Below, piece after piece: positions 1-7,642 of a stretch of 32,780 nucleotides of DNA (the first letter of the stretch is position 1; each line of letters starts with the position of its first letter). The stretch covers positions 1 through 32,780 of the forward strand of contig MWYZ01000033.1 in assembly GCA_002050365.1 (NCBI GenBank), read 5' to 3'. A model generated the notes under the pieces. The model did not search any database. It was not told where the DNA came from and saw only the letters and a program-made list of their open reading frames with translations. The translations under genes were made by a program, and so were the position numbers. The DNA comes from Acidobacteria bacterium 28-1 (GTDB lineage Bacteria; Acidobacteriota; Blastocatellia; Pyrinomonadales; Pyrinomonadaceae).

Positions 1-137
1 GTTTAGAATTTCAGTGACTACGGTCATCTACGCTTGACTCCTCGAAGGTTGAATGTTTGGTCACAAACAACTAAACGAGAGTTGAGCGTAGTTTGTCAAA
101 AACTGTCCGAACTATTGATTTACCACTTACCACTATT

Positions 138-2216
138 TTAATTTTCCTTCTTGGGTTGAGTTGCCAGCGGAATATCGCCGTCGTCAGTGATTGTTAAAAG
201 CGGCGTGCGTATTTTTGGTTTAATTTTAGAATTGCCCAGACGCAAAATCGGCGGAAGTTTTGGACCCGGCGCAATTCTGACAGTAGAGAATGCTTGAGAG
301 CGTTTCAAAATTGAGCCGCCGCGTCCTGCTATCCAAAGCTCAGTGCCGCCGCGATAAACGACCGCTTGGAGAGATTTACTTGTGATATTCGGCTGCTTTT
401 CCCAATTCTCGCCGCCGTCTTCGGTGCGCAAAACCGCGCCTTGTTCGCCAACGATTATTGCCTCGTTTCGGCGGTAAGCAGTTACCGCGTAGAGATTTAT
501 TTTTAAGTCGGATTCTTGATCTGCCCACGTTTCGCCGCCATCTTCGGTGCGCAGAATCGCGCCGTTCGCACCGACTGCATATCCGATTTTTTCATCGTAA
601 AAACTGACGGCGTAGAGATTTTCTTCGAGATTAGTCTTGATTTTTTTCCACGTTAAACCGCCGTCGCTCGTCAGCAGAATTGTGCCGCGGTCTCCGACCA
701 CCACGCCGCGTTTTTCATCGAAAAACTTTACGTCTTCGAGCCACACTCGCGTGCCTGATTCAAATTGTTCCCAATATGCGCCGCTCGAATCAGAGCGCAA
801 AATCATCCCGTTTGCGCCGACGGCAAAGCCGGTTTTTTTGTTGACGAAATCAACGCCGAGTAAGTCTTCGGTAACATTGGAAACGCCTTTTCCCCAACTT
901 GCGCCGCCGTCATTTGTGCGCAGAAACGTGCCGCGGTCTCCGACGACGAAGCCATGTCCAGCATCGAGAAAACTAATCGCGTTTAAGTTTTCCTCAACGC
1001 CGGAATAGACGGGAATCCAATCTCTGCCGCCGTCGTTGGTAATCCAAGTCTTGCCATTTGAGCCGACAGCCAAGCCGATGTCTTTGTCGAAAAATGTGAG
1101 GTCGTTGACATCTTCGCGCCCGCCTTCGGAAAGGCGTTGCCAACTGTAACCGCCGTCGTCCGAGCGGATTATCAAACCGTTATCGCCAACCGCCCAGCCC
1201 GTAAATTGGTCGGCGAAGCAAAGGGAAACAAGTTTCGGATTCGTGCGGATATTAAAAGGCAGCCACGTCAAACCGCCGTCGGCCGTCAGCCAAATCATTC
1301 CGTTGGCATCGGTCATAAAACCGTTTTTTTCATCGGCAAACGAGAGCGATAGAAAATCAGCCCGGCTGAAAATTTTAACTTTCGCCCACGTTTCGCCGCC
1401 GTCAATGCTTTGCGCTACGCAGCCGCCGTAACCGACTGCGACGAGTTTTTCAGCCGATAGATAAGCTGCGCTCGCCATCAGAACATTTCCGCACGGCTTT
1501 CTTAATTTCCAAGTTTCGCCGCCGTTATCGGTTAATAAAATTGTGCCGTTTGTCCCGACGATGACGCTTTTTTGCGGGTCGAAAGCCGCAACTTTCAAAA
1601 GCTGTTCGCTTGTTCCGCCCGTTTGCGTTTTCCAAGTTTCGCCGCCGTCCGTCGTTTTTAAGATTCGCCCGTAAGTTCCAACTGTCCAGCCGGTCTGGAA
1701 ATTTTCGCCCGTCATAACAAGACTGTAAAGATGGTCTTTCGCTTCAACGACGCTTCGCCGCCAATCTTTTCCGCCGTTATCGGTTAAAAAAATCGTGCCG
1801 CGTGCGCCGACGACTATTGCGCTTTTTTTATCTTTGACGAAAACGCCTGACAGCGTTACATCACTCGGTGAAAATTGCTTTTGCCAGCGAAAACCGCCGT
1901 CTTCCGTGCGTAAAATCGTATTATCCGAACCGACCGCAAAACCCGTTTCTTTATCTTTGGCGAAATGAACGGCGTAGAGCGGATTGCCTTGTGGTCGCGG
2001 ATTTTGCCATAACCAGCCGGTAGAAACTTTTTGCTGCGGAAAGATTGAGGAACAGAAACAGAGAACAAGCAGGAAAAAAGAAGCGGAGACGCGGAGATGC
2101 CGAGACGCGGAGAGAAGATACGAAGCGGAGAATTTACTTTCTCTCCATCTCCAATTTACTTTCTTTATCTGTTTTAAATCTCCGCGTCTCCGCGTCTCCG
2201 CGTCTCCGTGTCGCAT
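138..2216 (-). CDS. Ycf48-like Asp-box beta-propeller protein, exported
   Basis: The 692-residue protein contains 13 copies of the Asp-box motif (S/T-x-D-x-G-x-x-W, for example TEDGGETW, TNDGGRDW) about every 45 residues, interleaved with FAVG/IVVG strands. This is the pattern of the Ycf48/HCF136 and BNR propeller families; the length suggests two propellers. A hydrophobic stretch at about residues 44-60 (ASFFLLVLCFCSS) ending near FPQQ looks like a signal peptide, so the protein should be exported. Its substrate is unknown; Ycf48 relatives outside phototrophs are generally unassigned. The start ATG overlaps the stop of the RNase H gene (TAATG), suggesting coupling. Odd: codons 3-45 lie inside an inverted repeat, so the first ~40 residues are repeat-encoded and the true start could be a later non-ATG codon. 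Confidence 0.85.
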   Translation of the reverse strand: MRHGDAETRRRGDLKQIKKVNWRWRESKFSASYLLSASRHLRVSASFFLLVLCFCSSIFPQQKVSTGWLWQNPRPQGNPLYAVHFAKDKETGFAVGSDNTILRTEDGGFRWQKQFSPSDVTLSGVFVKDKKSAIVVGARGTIFLTDNGGKDWRRSVVEAKDHLYSLVMTGENFQTGWTVGTYGRILKTTDGGETWKTQTGGTSEQLLKVAAFDPQKSVIVGTNGTILLTDNGGETWKLRKPCGNVLMASAAYLSAEKLVAVGYGGCVAQSIDGGETWAKVKIFSRADFLSLSFADEKNGFMTDANGMIWLTADGGLTWLPFNIRTNPKLVSLCFADQFTGWAVGDNGLIIRSDDGGYSWQRLSEGGREDVNDLTFFDKDIGLAVGSNGKTWITNDGGRDWIPVYSGVEENLNAISFLDAGHGFVVGDRGTFLRTNDGGASWGKGVSNVTEDLLGVDFVNKKTGFAVGANGMILRSDSSGAYWEQFESGTRVWLEDVKFFDEKRGVVVGDRGTILLTSDGGLTWKKIKTNLEENLYAVSFYDEKIGYAVGANGAILRTEDGGETWADQESDLKINLYAVTAYRRNEAIIVGEQGAVLRTEDGGENWEKQPNITSKSLQAVVYRGGTELWIAGRGGSILKRSQAFSTVRIAPGPKLPPILRLGNSKIKPKIRTPLLTITDDGDIPLATQPKKEN
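2083..2208. repeat. Inverted short-tandem-repeat hairpin, unit about GGAGACGC
   Basis: The left arm (2083-2114) is tandem GGAGACGC-like octamers; the right arm (2178-2208) is tandem TCTCCGCG units. They are complementary at about 28 of 32 positions with a ~63-nt loop. The element overlaps the start of the propeller gene and encodes its N-terminal region. Confidence 0.75.
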
Positions 2217-2674
2217 TATATTTCCTTCACGCCAATTCCCGCCGTCGCTTCCTCCAACATTCTCTCGTCAACTCTGCCGAGTTCCGCCGTTTGCCGCGCC
2301 ATTTTGTCGGCGACTTCCTGAATCTCGTGTCCCACGTGTCCTTTCGTCCATTCCCAAGTTATCTGATGTTTTTTTGCCGCGTCGTCGAGCTTTTTCCACC
2401 AATCGAGATTGGCTTTTTTACGAAAACGTCCGGTCATCGTTTCGACAACGTAACGCGAATCGGTCAAAACTTTCACCTTGCAAGGCTCGCGCAGAGTTTT
2501 CAATCCAATACACGCCGCCGCAATTTCCGCCTGCTGATTGGTCGCTTCACCTAAAAACTCACCAAACGCCCGCCAATAACCGCGATAACCAAGCACCGCC
2601 ACCGCCGCCGCTCGCGGTTTTCCGTTTCCGTTGCCGAGACTTGAGCCGTCGCAGACGATGGTTACTTGCTTCAT
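2216..2674 (-). CDS. rnhA: Ribonuclease H family protein
   Basis: At 152 residues this is the size of bacterial RNase HI. It degrades RNA in RNA-DNA hybrids. The acidic active-site set is visible: D9 in VCDGSSLGN, E50 in TNQQAE, D72 in LTDSRYVVE, and D123 in KGHVGHEIQEVAD, with H113 in the usual KGH position. The first motif (CDGSSLGNGNGKPRA) departs slightly from the usual DGSCLGNPGPGG, so it may belong to a divergent RNase HI subfamily. It lies between the helical hypothetical gene upstream and the propeller gene downstream on the same strand, with a TAATG overlap into the latter. Confidence 0.9.
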   Translation of the reverse strand: MKQVTIVCDGSSLGNGNGKPRAAAVAVLGYRGYWRAFGEFLGEATNQQAEIAAACIGLKTLREPCKVKVLTDSRYVVETMTGRFRKKANLDWWKKLDDAAKKHQITWEWTKGHVGHEIQEVADKMARQTAELGRVDERMLEEATAGIGVKEI

Positions 2675-2688
2675 AGCTTTTTAATATA

Positions 2689-2765
2689 AGAAAGTAGGCA
2701 ATAGGCAGAAAAAAGTAGGCAGTCAGATAATCCTGCTTACAGCTTTCTGCCTATTGCTTACTTCT
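2689..2765. repeat. Inverted repeat, unit about GTAGGCAATAGGCAG
   Basis: The left arm 2689-2711 and the right arm 2744-2765 are complementary apart from one mismatch and one extra base. An inner pair, GTAGGCAG with CTGCTTAC, lengthens the stem. It fills the spacer between two minus-strand genes and touches the stop codon of the upstream one. Same architecture as the other hairpins here, different sequence. Confidence 0.7.
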
Positions 2766-3375
2766 ATTCTCCGTTCATTTCGTCAAGTTCCAACTGCTCT
2801 AGAACTTGCTGCGCTTCTTCGTTATCAAATTCAAATGCTTGCTGTTCGAGCGCGTTGCGGGCAATTTCAAAATAAAGCGGGTCATCAAGAAGCGGAAAAA
2901 GATTGTTCAGCGGCATTAATGCCAAAGTTTCATAAGCAACGGCGCGGATTTGCGCCAAATCGGTTTGGCGAATAATTTCCGCCACTTCGCCCGCCGAAAA
3001 TCGCGCGGCAAGCACATCGGCTAAACGGTCGAGATTATTGAAGTCGTGACGCTGCACGGCTCGCGTCGCAAGCTGGATAAAAACTTCGGCAGATGCTGTT
3101 TGCGTTTGCAAGACTTTCGCGCAAGTTTCCGCTAACTGTTTTATTTCGCGCAGTTTTTCTGCATCTTTTCGCACTTCCGCATCTTTCGTTTGTTCATCTA
3201 AAGCGGAAAGCAAACGACTTAGTTCCCATTCGGCGTGAACATCGTAGGAGAATTTTTGGCTCTGCGCGTTGGATGCGCCGCTTGCCTGCAGCGCACCGAC
3301 TAACATCTTTTTTGTCATCGGTCGCAAGCCTTCCCAAACACTTATGACTCGCGCACCGAAATTTTTAATCATCAT
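2764..3375 (-). CDS. Hypothetical alpha-helical cytosolic protein
   Basis: I do not recognise this 203-residue protein. It has no signal peptide or membrane segment and is rich in A, E, L and Q, with heptad-like stretches around residues 50-90 (LSALDEQTKDAEVRKDAEKL) that could form coiled coil. The tail is acidic (residues 183-203). Two adjacent ATG codons form the start and no strong Shine-Dalgarno is visible. It is the first gene of a minus-strand run with rnhA and the propeller gene. Codon use and composition match its neighbours, which supports a real gene. Confidence 0.65.
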   Translation of the reverse strand: MMIKNFGARVISVWEGLRPMTKKMLVGALQASGASNAQSQKFSYDVHAEWELSRLLSALDEQTKDAEVRKDAEKLREIKQLAETCAKVLQTQTASAEVFIQLATRAVQRHDFNNLDRLADVLAARFSAGEVAEIIRQTDLAQIRAVAYETLALMPLNNLFPLLDDPLYFEIARNALEQQAFEFDNEEAQQVLEQLELDEMNGE

Positions 3376-3496
3376 TTCAATCTAATAAGTTTGCAACAAA
3401 AGGATAAATTTGTAAATCGAAAATTAAAACTGGTAGTTTCTTAAATTTGTATTGCTGAAAATATTTGGTTTTTAAGTGCTTGTTAAGTCAGTAAAC

Positions 3497-3522
3497 AAAA
3501 AGCCTCAAAAATTGGCGTTTTT
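3497..3522 (-). terminator. Possible terminator after the Clp N-domain gene
   Basis: On the minus strand AAAACGCC and GGCTTTTT flank an AT-rich loop. The stem has one mismatch and runs into T residues, about 25 bases past the stop of the Clp N-domain gene. The rest of 3376-3546 is AT-rich with nothing else seen. Confidence 0.4.
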
Positions 3523-3546
3523 GCGACAAGTTGTTATTTTCTCTTC

Positions 3547-4440
3547 TTATTTTATTTTCCATCCGCTTTTCTCAACAAGTATGGCTTTCAATTCGTAATA
3601 TCTATCCTTCATCTCGCCGGAAATATCTATCTGACCTTCCATTTTTCCCTTTTTATATTCAAAGCGGAAACTCGATGAATTTTGACTGTCTGTTCTTGTA
3701 ATCTTCAAACGGCTCTGATTTATGCTGTCCTCTACATCTTTTCTGAGCGAAGAGATAAATTCCGCTTCATTAAAATTATTGGAATCTTTTGATTCAATTC
3801 GACAAGCAAATGATTCATGTTTATTATGTGTGGTTTGTTCTGAATCGCCACCACTCATACCTCCACCAACACTTCCTATACTATGAAACAAACCAAAAGG
3901 AGAATTGTTCTTTTTAACCAACTCTTGCAAAGAAAACTGAGTTAAGAAATTACTGGACGTAGTTTGCAATTGTGAGAGGAAATGGCTTTGTTTGTCTTCC
4001 ATGCTAATTCTGTTTGCATTCAACGCGCAACTATGATTATCGTGACTCTGCAAATTATCATTCAGCAGGCTTTGTTTATCTCTGGTCATAACATAAAGAA
4101 TATCGCTTGCTTCAATTACACGACGACCTTGTGAACGCGCTCTATCCATCGAGAATTTGAAAATTTCGGTTGTCTCAGGTGCAATGCGAAAACCCTGACC
4201 AATATATCTACAGCTGTTTTCCAAGCGTTTTTCAAGTGCTAGACGAACAGAATTTGGATCAACCGAAAGGTCTTGCATCGTTGAATTGAAAAGGTCAGCT
4301 TCTTCTTCTATCAGCGCGTACAAAATATGTTCGGGTGAAATGAAATGCTGGTTACGACGGCGTGTTTCGTTGAGTGCGTTTTCTAAAATACGTTTACCAC
4401 TTTCGCTAAATTTATCCAGGTAAGGTTCTAAACTTTCCAT
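3547..4440 (-). CDS. Free-standing Clp N-domain protein
   Basis: Residues 5-125 match the double repeat of the ClpA/ClpC N-terminal domain. Repeat 1 is SGKRILENALNETRRRN followed by FISPEHILYALIEEE; repeat 2 is TTEIFKFSMDRARSQGRR followed by IEASDILYVMTRD. In Clp unfoldases this domain binds substrates and adaptors. No Walker motifs follow: residues 130-210 are a polar linker with a short Gly-rich stretch, and residues 215-297 form an unrecognised domain. At 297 residues it is far shorter than ClpC (about 800). A clean Shine-Dalgarno, AAGGAG, sits five bases before the ATG. A single-ring Clp-type ATPase is encoded about 3 kb away at 7643-8851. ClpS-like adaptor or sensor roles are possible but unproven. 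Confidence 0.8.
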   Translation of the reverse strand: MESLEPYLDKFSESGKRILENALNETRRRNQHFISPEHILYALIEEEADLFNSTMQDLSVDPNSVRLALEKRLENSCRYIGQGFRIAPETTEIFKFSMDRARSQGRRVIEASDILYVMTRDKQSLLNDNLQSHDNHSCALNANRISMEDKQSHFLSQLQTTSSNFLTQFSLQELVKKNNSPFGLFHSIGSVGGGMSGGDSEQTTHNKHESFACRIESKDSNNFNEAEFISSLRKDVEDSINQSRLKITRTDSQNSSSFRFEYKKGKMEGQIDISGEMKDRYYELKAILVEKSGWKIK

Positions 4441-4539
4441 AAAATCTCCTTACAATTTATTTGCACCGAATCCCAACACAACTACCTAATTTCAAATTAT
4501 TTATTTGTATGATTTTTCTGAAAGTTCTGTTTGTCTCAG

Positions 4540-4560
4540 AAAAAGTCATTTTCAATGACT
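4540..4560 (-). terminator. Short hairpin terminator after the 115-residue gene
   Basis: On the minus strand AGTCATT-GAA-AATGACT is followed directly by TTTT. It lies ~45 bases past the stop of the minus-strand gene ending at 4607. The stem is AT-rich and only 7 bp, so strength is uncertain. Confidence 0.5.
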
Positions 4561-4606
4561 AATAATAAGTTTACAATGACCCAAATTTAAGACACTACCT
4601 TAAAAT

Positions 4607-4954
4607 TCAAACTATCAGCTTTCGATTGCCGATGTTTGATGCCTGTTCGGTTAAACGAGTTTCCATTTCTCTTCTGGCTTCTTCGCGCACCGCTTCTTCG
4701 TCATCTTCTTCAAAAACTTCCACGAGCGCGAACGGCGCGGTCAAAAGACTTCTTAATTCCCAAGCCTCGCGTCCTTCCGGCGATGCGCGTGAAAACCAAG
4801 CCGCATCAAGTTCCGAAGATATGATTTCCACTCCACCGAATAACGAAACGGGCAATTTCTCTTTCGCCGACGCAGAAAGCAAAACACGGCGTAAATTCCA
4901 GCCGTGTTTTTTGTATTGCGCTAAAATTTCCCCGATCTGCCGCTCGTCAATCAT
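4607..4954 (-). CDS. Conserved-looking small cytosolic protein
   Basis: This 115-residue protein has no membrane segment. It opens with a helix (MIDERQIGEILAQYKKHGWN), then a strand-rich middle (GGVEIISSELDAAWFSR), and ends in a very acidic then charged helix (EVFEEDDEEAVREEARREM). I cannot name the family. Its ATG overlaps the TGA of the lipoprotein gene upstream (ATGA), so the two are almost certainly translated together. It is followed by a small hairpin terminator. No catalytic motif is visible. Confidence 0.7.
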   Translation of the reverse strand: MIDERQIGEILAQYKKHGWNLRRVLLSASAKEKLPVSLFGGVEIISSELDAAWFSRASPEGREAWELRSLLTAPFALVEVFEEDDEEAVREEARREMETRLTEQASNIGNRKLIV

Positions 4955-5598
4955 TTTTTTGGTTTATCTACCATCGGAACTTCGATTGACTTATTGCCGC
5001 CCAAACTCGGCGGAACTTGCACCGATTTATTTCCCTCGGGAATCGGCGGAAAATTGGCGACCGAATTTGCAGGCATCGGCATTCCCGTGTTCGATGCTTC
5101 GCGCTCGATTTGCGCTTGTCCTTTACTAGGCAATTTATATGTGTTTTGGAAAATGTCGCCGACGGCAAGTTTCCAGCCGCCGTCTTCCAAAACAAACGGC
5201 AAATCTTCCCAACGATTGTCTTTCGGGTTGAAAACTTCAACAGCGCCGAAATTATCCTTGACGCGCTCGTCACGGATTTCGGTCAAAGAAGCGGCGAGCG
5301 TTGGGGCGACAAATCCATTTTCGAGAATTTGGTCAACCGATTTTTTCTGCTGACTTCCTGAAAACTCCGCCAATCCGAGAGTACTTTTCGACATCATTTG
5401 CTTGATTTTTCCCGAGTCTTTGGCTTTAACCGCCGCAAACAATATTTTGTAGGCTTCGGTCGGCGTTTGCGCTTTGTCGCCACTATTACTGCTACTATTA
5501 CTGTTATTACCGCTTTGCGCCGTTTGTTTTGTACACGATAGGCTCAAAAGTGCAACAGATAACAAAAAGACGCTGATAACTTTGTTTTTATATTTCAT
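4951..5598 (-). CDS. Predicted lipoprotein with NTF2-like (DUF4878-like) fold
   Basis: The 215-residue product begins with a lipoprotein signal peptide, lipobox LSLSC with C22 as the lipidation site, then a low-complexity N/S linker. Residues ~47-155 (TPTEAYKILFAAVKAKDSGK to WKLAVGDIFQ) resemble the small alpha+beta fold of DUF4878/NTF2-like lipoproteins. The tail is Pro/Gly-rich, with two similar segments (GNKSVQVPPSLG and GNKSIEVPMV). It should sit on a membrane facing the periplasm. A GGTGAG sequence lies upstream of the ATG. It is coupled to the downstream 115-residue gene by a 4-bp overlap. The function is unknown. Confidence 0.75.
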   Translation of the reverse strand: MKYKNKVISVFLLSVALLSLSCTKQTAQSGNNSNSSSNSGDKAQTPTEAYKILFAAVKAKDSGKIKQMMSKSTLGLAEFSGSQQKKSVDQILENGFVAPTLAASLTEIRDERVKDNFGAVEVFNPKDNRWEDLPFVLEDGGWKLAVGDIFQNTYKLPSKGQAQIEREASNTGMPMPANSVANFPPIPEGNKSVQVPPSLGGNKSIEVPMVDKPKK

Positions 5599-5808
5599 TA
5601 TTTCTCACCAAACTTTTAAATTGTTTTCACAAATTATAAATAGAGTTTGGGTAAAAGTAAATTTTGGACGCGTATCAACATAATTGAGAATGCTTGATTA
5701 ATTTGAGTTTAACGGAGATTGCTGGCTTAAAAAGCAGAAGCCCGCGCGTCACGAAAGCGCAAGGATTTAATAATTGAGTGGCAAGTTTTCAATCGCGAAA
5801 TCTCAGTT

Positions 5809-6666
5809 TTAGAATTTCGCTAAAACCGCCAATTTCGCTTTATCGGGCTTAGTAAAATGTTGACGGACGGAATTCATTAAAATTTCCGCCGTCGCTAAAT
5901 TTTCCGTTTGAGGCAAATCCGAAACAACAAAAAACGCTTGATTTTTCGCGTCAAACCGCGCCAACTGATAACCGCTCGCGGCAAGTTTAACGATTTCTTC
6001 ATCTTTTAATGATTGGTAATTTTGCAAATCAGTCAGAAGGACGGAAAGGGTTTTGCCTTGATGACGAAAAACGATGTGCGTGAAAAGATGTCCGTCGTAT
6101 TTGCAAGTGTGCGATTCGAGAAATTCGTATCGGTCAGCCGCATTTTGCAGAGGCAGCAATATCGCTTGCCGCAGATTTGCGTATTTTGCCGATGCCAAAT
6201 CTATCTTGACCGGCTCTTCCGCTAAGTTGTATTTGACGGCGCAATTTTGATGGTCGCCGAGCGCAGTATCTTCTAAGAATACCGGTTGCGAATTTTCAGT
6301 TTTTTGAGTAATTTCCGCTGAAGGCACCGTTTGATTGCTGACGAACCAGATACTCAAGCCAACGGTTAAAATGAGCATTGCCGCCACTGCCAGCCAAGAA
6401 TTTCCGCTCGTCCAAAAAACATTTTTTGGAATTGCGCTTTGCTTCAGGCGAGCGCGGAGATTTCCGGAAAACTCTTCGCGGATTTGAAACTGCGGCGAAT
6501 TTTTGACGGCGAAGCGAATCTGCGCGAGAAGGCTGCGCCGGATTTGAATCGCTCGACGGCAATCGGCGCAAACTTCCAGATGACGCAAAACGTCGTGGTT
6601 GGTTTCCGTCAAAAGTTCATCGCTTAAATATGAATCAATCACTTCTCGGAAATCTTGACACTTCAT
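5809..6666 (-). CDS. Anti-sigma factor with zinc-binding domain
   Basis: Residues 1-60 form a ZAS-type anti-sigma domain with H29-x3-C33-x2-C36 (HLEVCADC), the signature of zinc-associated anti-sigma factors. A single membrane segment follows at about residues 92-110 (WLAVAAMLILTVGLSIWFV), leaving ~170 residues outside the cytoplasm as a sensor part with no family I recognise. The ATG overlaps the TGA of the ECF sigma gene (ATGA), the usual arrangement for a sigma/anti-sigma pair. It probably holds that sigma factor inactive at the membrane until an envelope signal arrives. The 210-bp spacer downstream contains a GC-rich GCGC hairpin but no clear terminator. Confidence 0.85.
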   Translation of the reverse strand: MKCQDFREVIDSYLSDELLTETNHDVLRHLEVCADCRRAIQIRRSLLAQIRFAVKNSPQFQIREEFSGNLRARLKQSAIPKNVFWTSGNSWLAVAAMLILTVGLSIWFVSNQTVPSAEITQKTENSQPVFLEDTALGDHQNCAVKYNLAEEPVKIDLASAKYANLRQAILLPLQNAADRYEFLESHTCKYDGHLFTHIVFRHQGKTLSVLLTDLQNYQSLKDEEIVKLAASGYQLARFDAKNQAFFVVSDLPQTENLATAEILMNSVRQHFTKPDKAKLAVLAKF

Positions 6667-7256
6667 AATAATTTTCCCTCTTTTCGTTTAACTTCCTTCG
6701 TCTCCTCGTTTTCGATGCCGTAATTTCTCGCGTAGACGGCAAGCTCGCCGCGCAGAGTTTTTCGTCCGCGATGAAGCCGCGACATCACCGTTCCAATCGG
6801 CACGTCTAAAAAAGCCGCGATTTCTTTATATGTAAAACCTTCGACATCGCACAGAAGAACCGTTTCCCGAAAAGTTTCAGGCACTTTTTTTAACGCCTGC
6901 AAAACATCCTCATCGGTAATTTGCTGCGGAATCGGGGCTTCAAACTGCGCGGTTTCAGCGATTTTTTCTTCTGTGTCAACGACCATTCGCAAATTAGTTT
7001 GCTTCCTCAACTGCTTATAGTGCGTGTGATACATAATCGTCGTCAGCCACGCTTTGCAGTTCGTTCCCTTTTCGTAGCGATGAAAAGATTTGAGAGCCTG
7101 CATCATCGTCTCCTGCACTAAATCTTCAGCCGCCGGCAGATTTCGCTTGAGAAACATCGCCACGCGAAATAAATCCGCGCTGAGCGGCATCGCTTCCTGC
7201 TCGAAGTCTTCCCACAAAATCTCTTCTTCGGTTTTTCCTTTAATGAGCCTAAACAT
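6663..7256 (-). CDS. ECF-type RNA polymerase sigma factor (RpoE/SigR-like)
   Basis: Region 2 covers NLPAAEDLVQETMMQALKSF and CKAWLTTIMYH; region 4 covers PETFRETVLLCDVEGF, YKEIAAFLDVPIGTVMSRLH. This is a typical group IV sigma factor of about 200 residues. I place the start at the ATG at 7256 (MFRLIKGK); an in-frame TTG at 7280 would add eight residues, and neither has a strong Shine-Dalgarno. It overlaps by 4 bp with the zinc-finger anti-sigma gene, which very likely controls it. The divergent spacer toward the AAA+ gene probably carries both promoters. Confidence 0.9.
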   Translation of the reverse strand: MFRLIKGKTEEEILWEDFEQEAMPLSADLFRVAMFLKRNLPAAEDLVQETMMQALKSFHRYEKGTNCKAWLTTIMYHTHYKQLRKQTNLRMVVDTEEKIAETAQFEAPIPQQITDEDVLQALKKVPETFRETVLLCDVEGFTYKEIAAFLDVPIGTVMSRLHRGRKTLRGELAVYARNYGIENEETKEVKRKEGKLL

Positions 7257-7642
7257 TTTGAGTTTCGCGCTGCTATTCAAATTACTTTTCTCAACTTATT
7301 TAATATTAATTTTTTGCTAATTTATTCCCCCAAATTCCAAATTCCTCAATCGCCAAAATCTCTTTGTCAGAAGTTTTTTGGATATAATTCTTCTTGCATA
7401 AAATGACTAATTTATGTTAAACCATAAATAGAGTCGAATTCGCACGCGCAACGGCTCACATTCCAAATGGACAAACCCTTTCGCAATCTAAAGTCCAGCC
7501 AACGTAAAATCTTTTGAAATCATCAGTGTAGTAGCAATTTTTCCGAAACTTTTCGGCAAAATCAGCTTTGAAGATTTGTCCATATTTGACCGAACGCTTC
7601 CCGGAGAAAAGCGTTGCTGAAGTTGACAAGGAGAAAATCGAA
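7257..7642. other. Divergent intergenic region between sigma factor and AAA+ genes
   Basis: No convincing coding region lies in these 386 bases. A TATAAT box is present at 7383-7388, but no well-spaced -35 was found. The 75 bases before 7643 stay open in the AAA+ frame, but the Shine-Dalgarno position argues they are leader rather than coding. Confidence 0.4.
7628..7633 (+). promoter_or_regulatory. Shine-Dalgarno that fixes the AAA+ start
   Basis: AAGGAG sits nine bases before the ATG at 7643. The in-frame ATG at 7568 has no comparable site, so the shorter 402-residue product is preferred. Confidence 0.75.

Noticed and set aside
400-1900. Regular CCGCCGTC pattern every ~140 bases, resembling a repeat array
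   Set aside because: It is the coding signature of the Asp-box motif in a propeller protein, not a CRISPR or DNA-level tandem array; the intervening sequence keeps one open frame.
1984-2676. Long plus-strand open frames over the repeat and RNase H gene
   Set aside because: They are antisense to rnhA and the propeller gene; their R/S-rich sequences come from the GGAGACGC repeat, while the minus-strand frames have clear family motifs.
5740-5770. GC-rich GCGC hairpin in the spacer after the anti-sigma gene
   Set aside because: It resembles a REP-like palindrome (GCGCGTCACGAAAGCGC), but only one copy was found here and no T run follows, so neither repeat nor terminator is claimed.
7383-7388. 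TATAAT box as a promoter
   Set aside because: No -35 hexamer at 16-18 bases; the closest, TTGTCA at 7364, is only 13 bases away.
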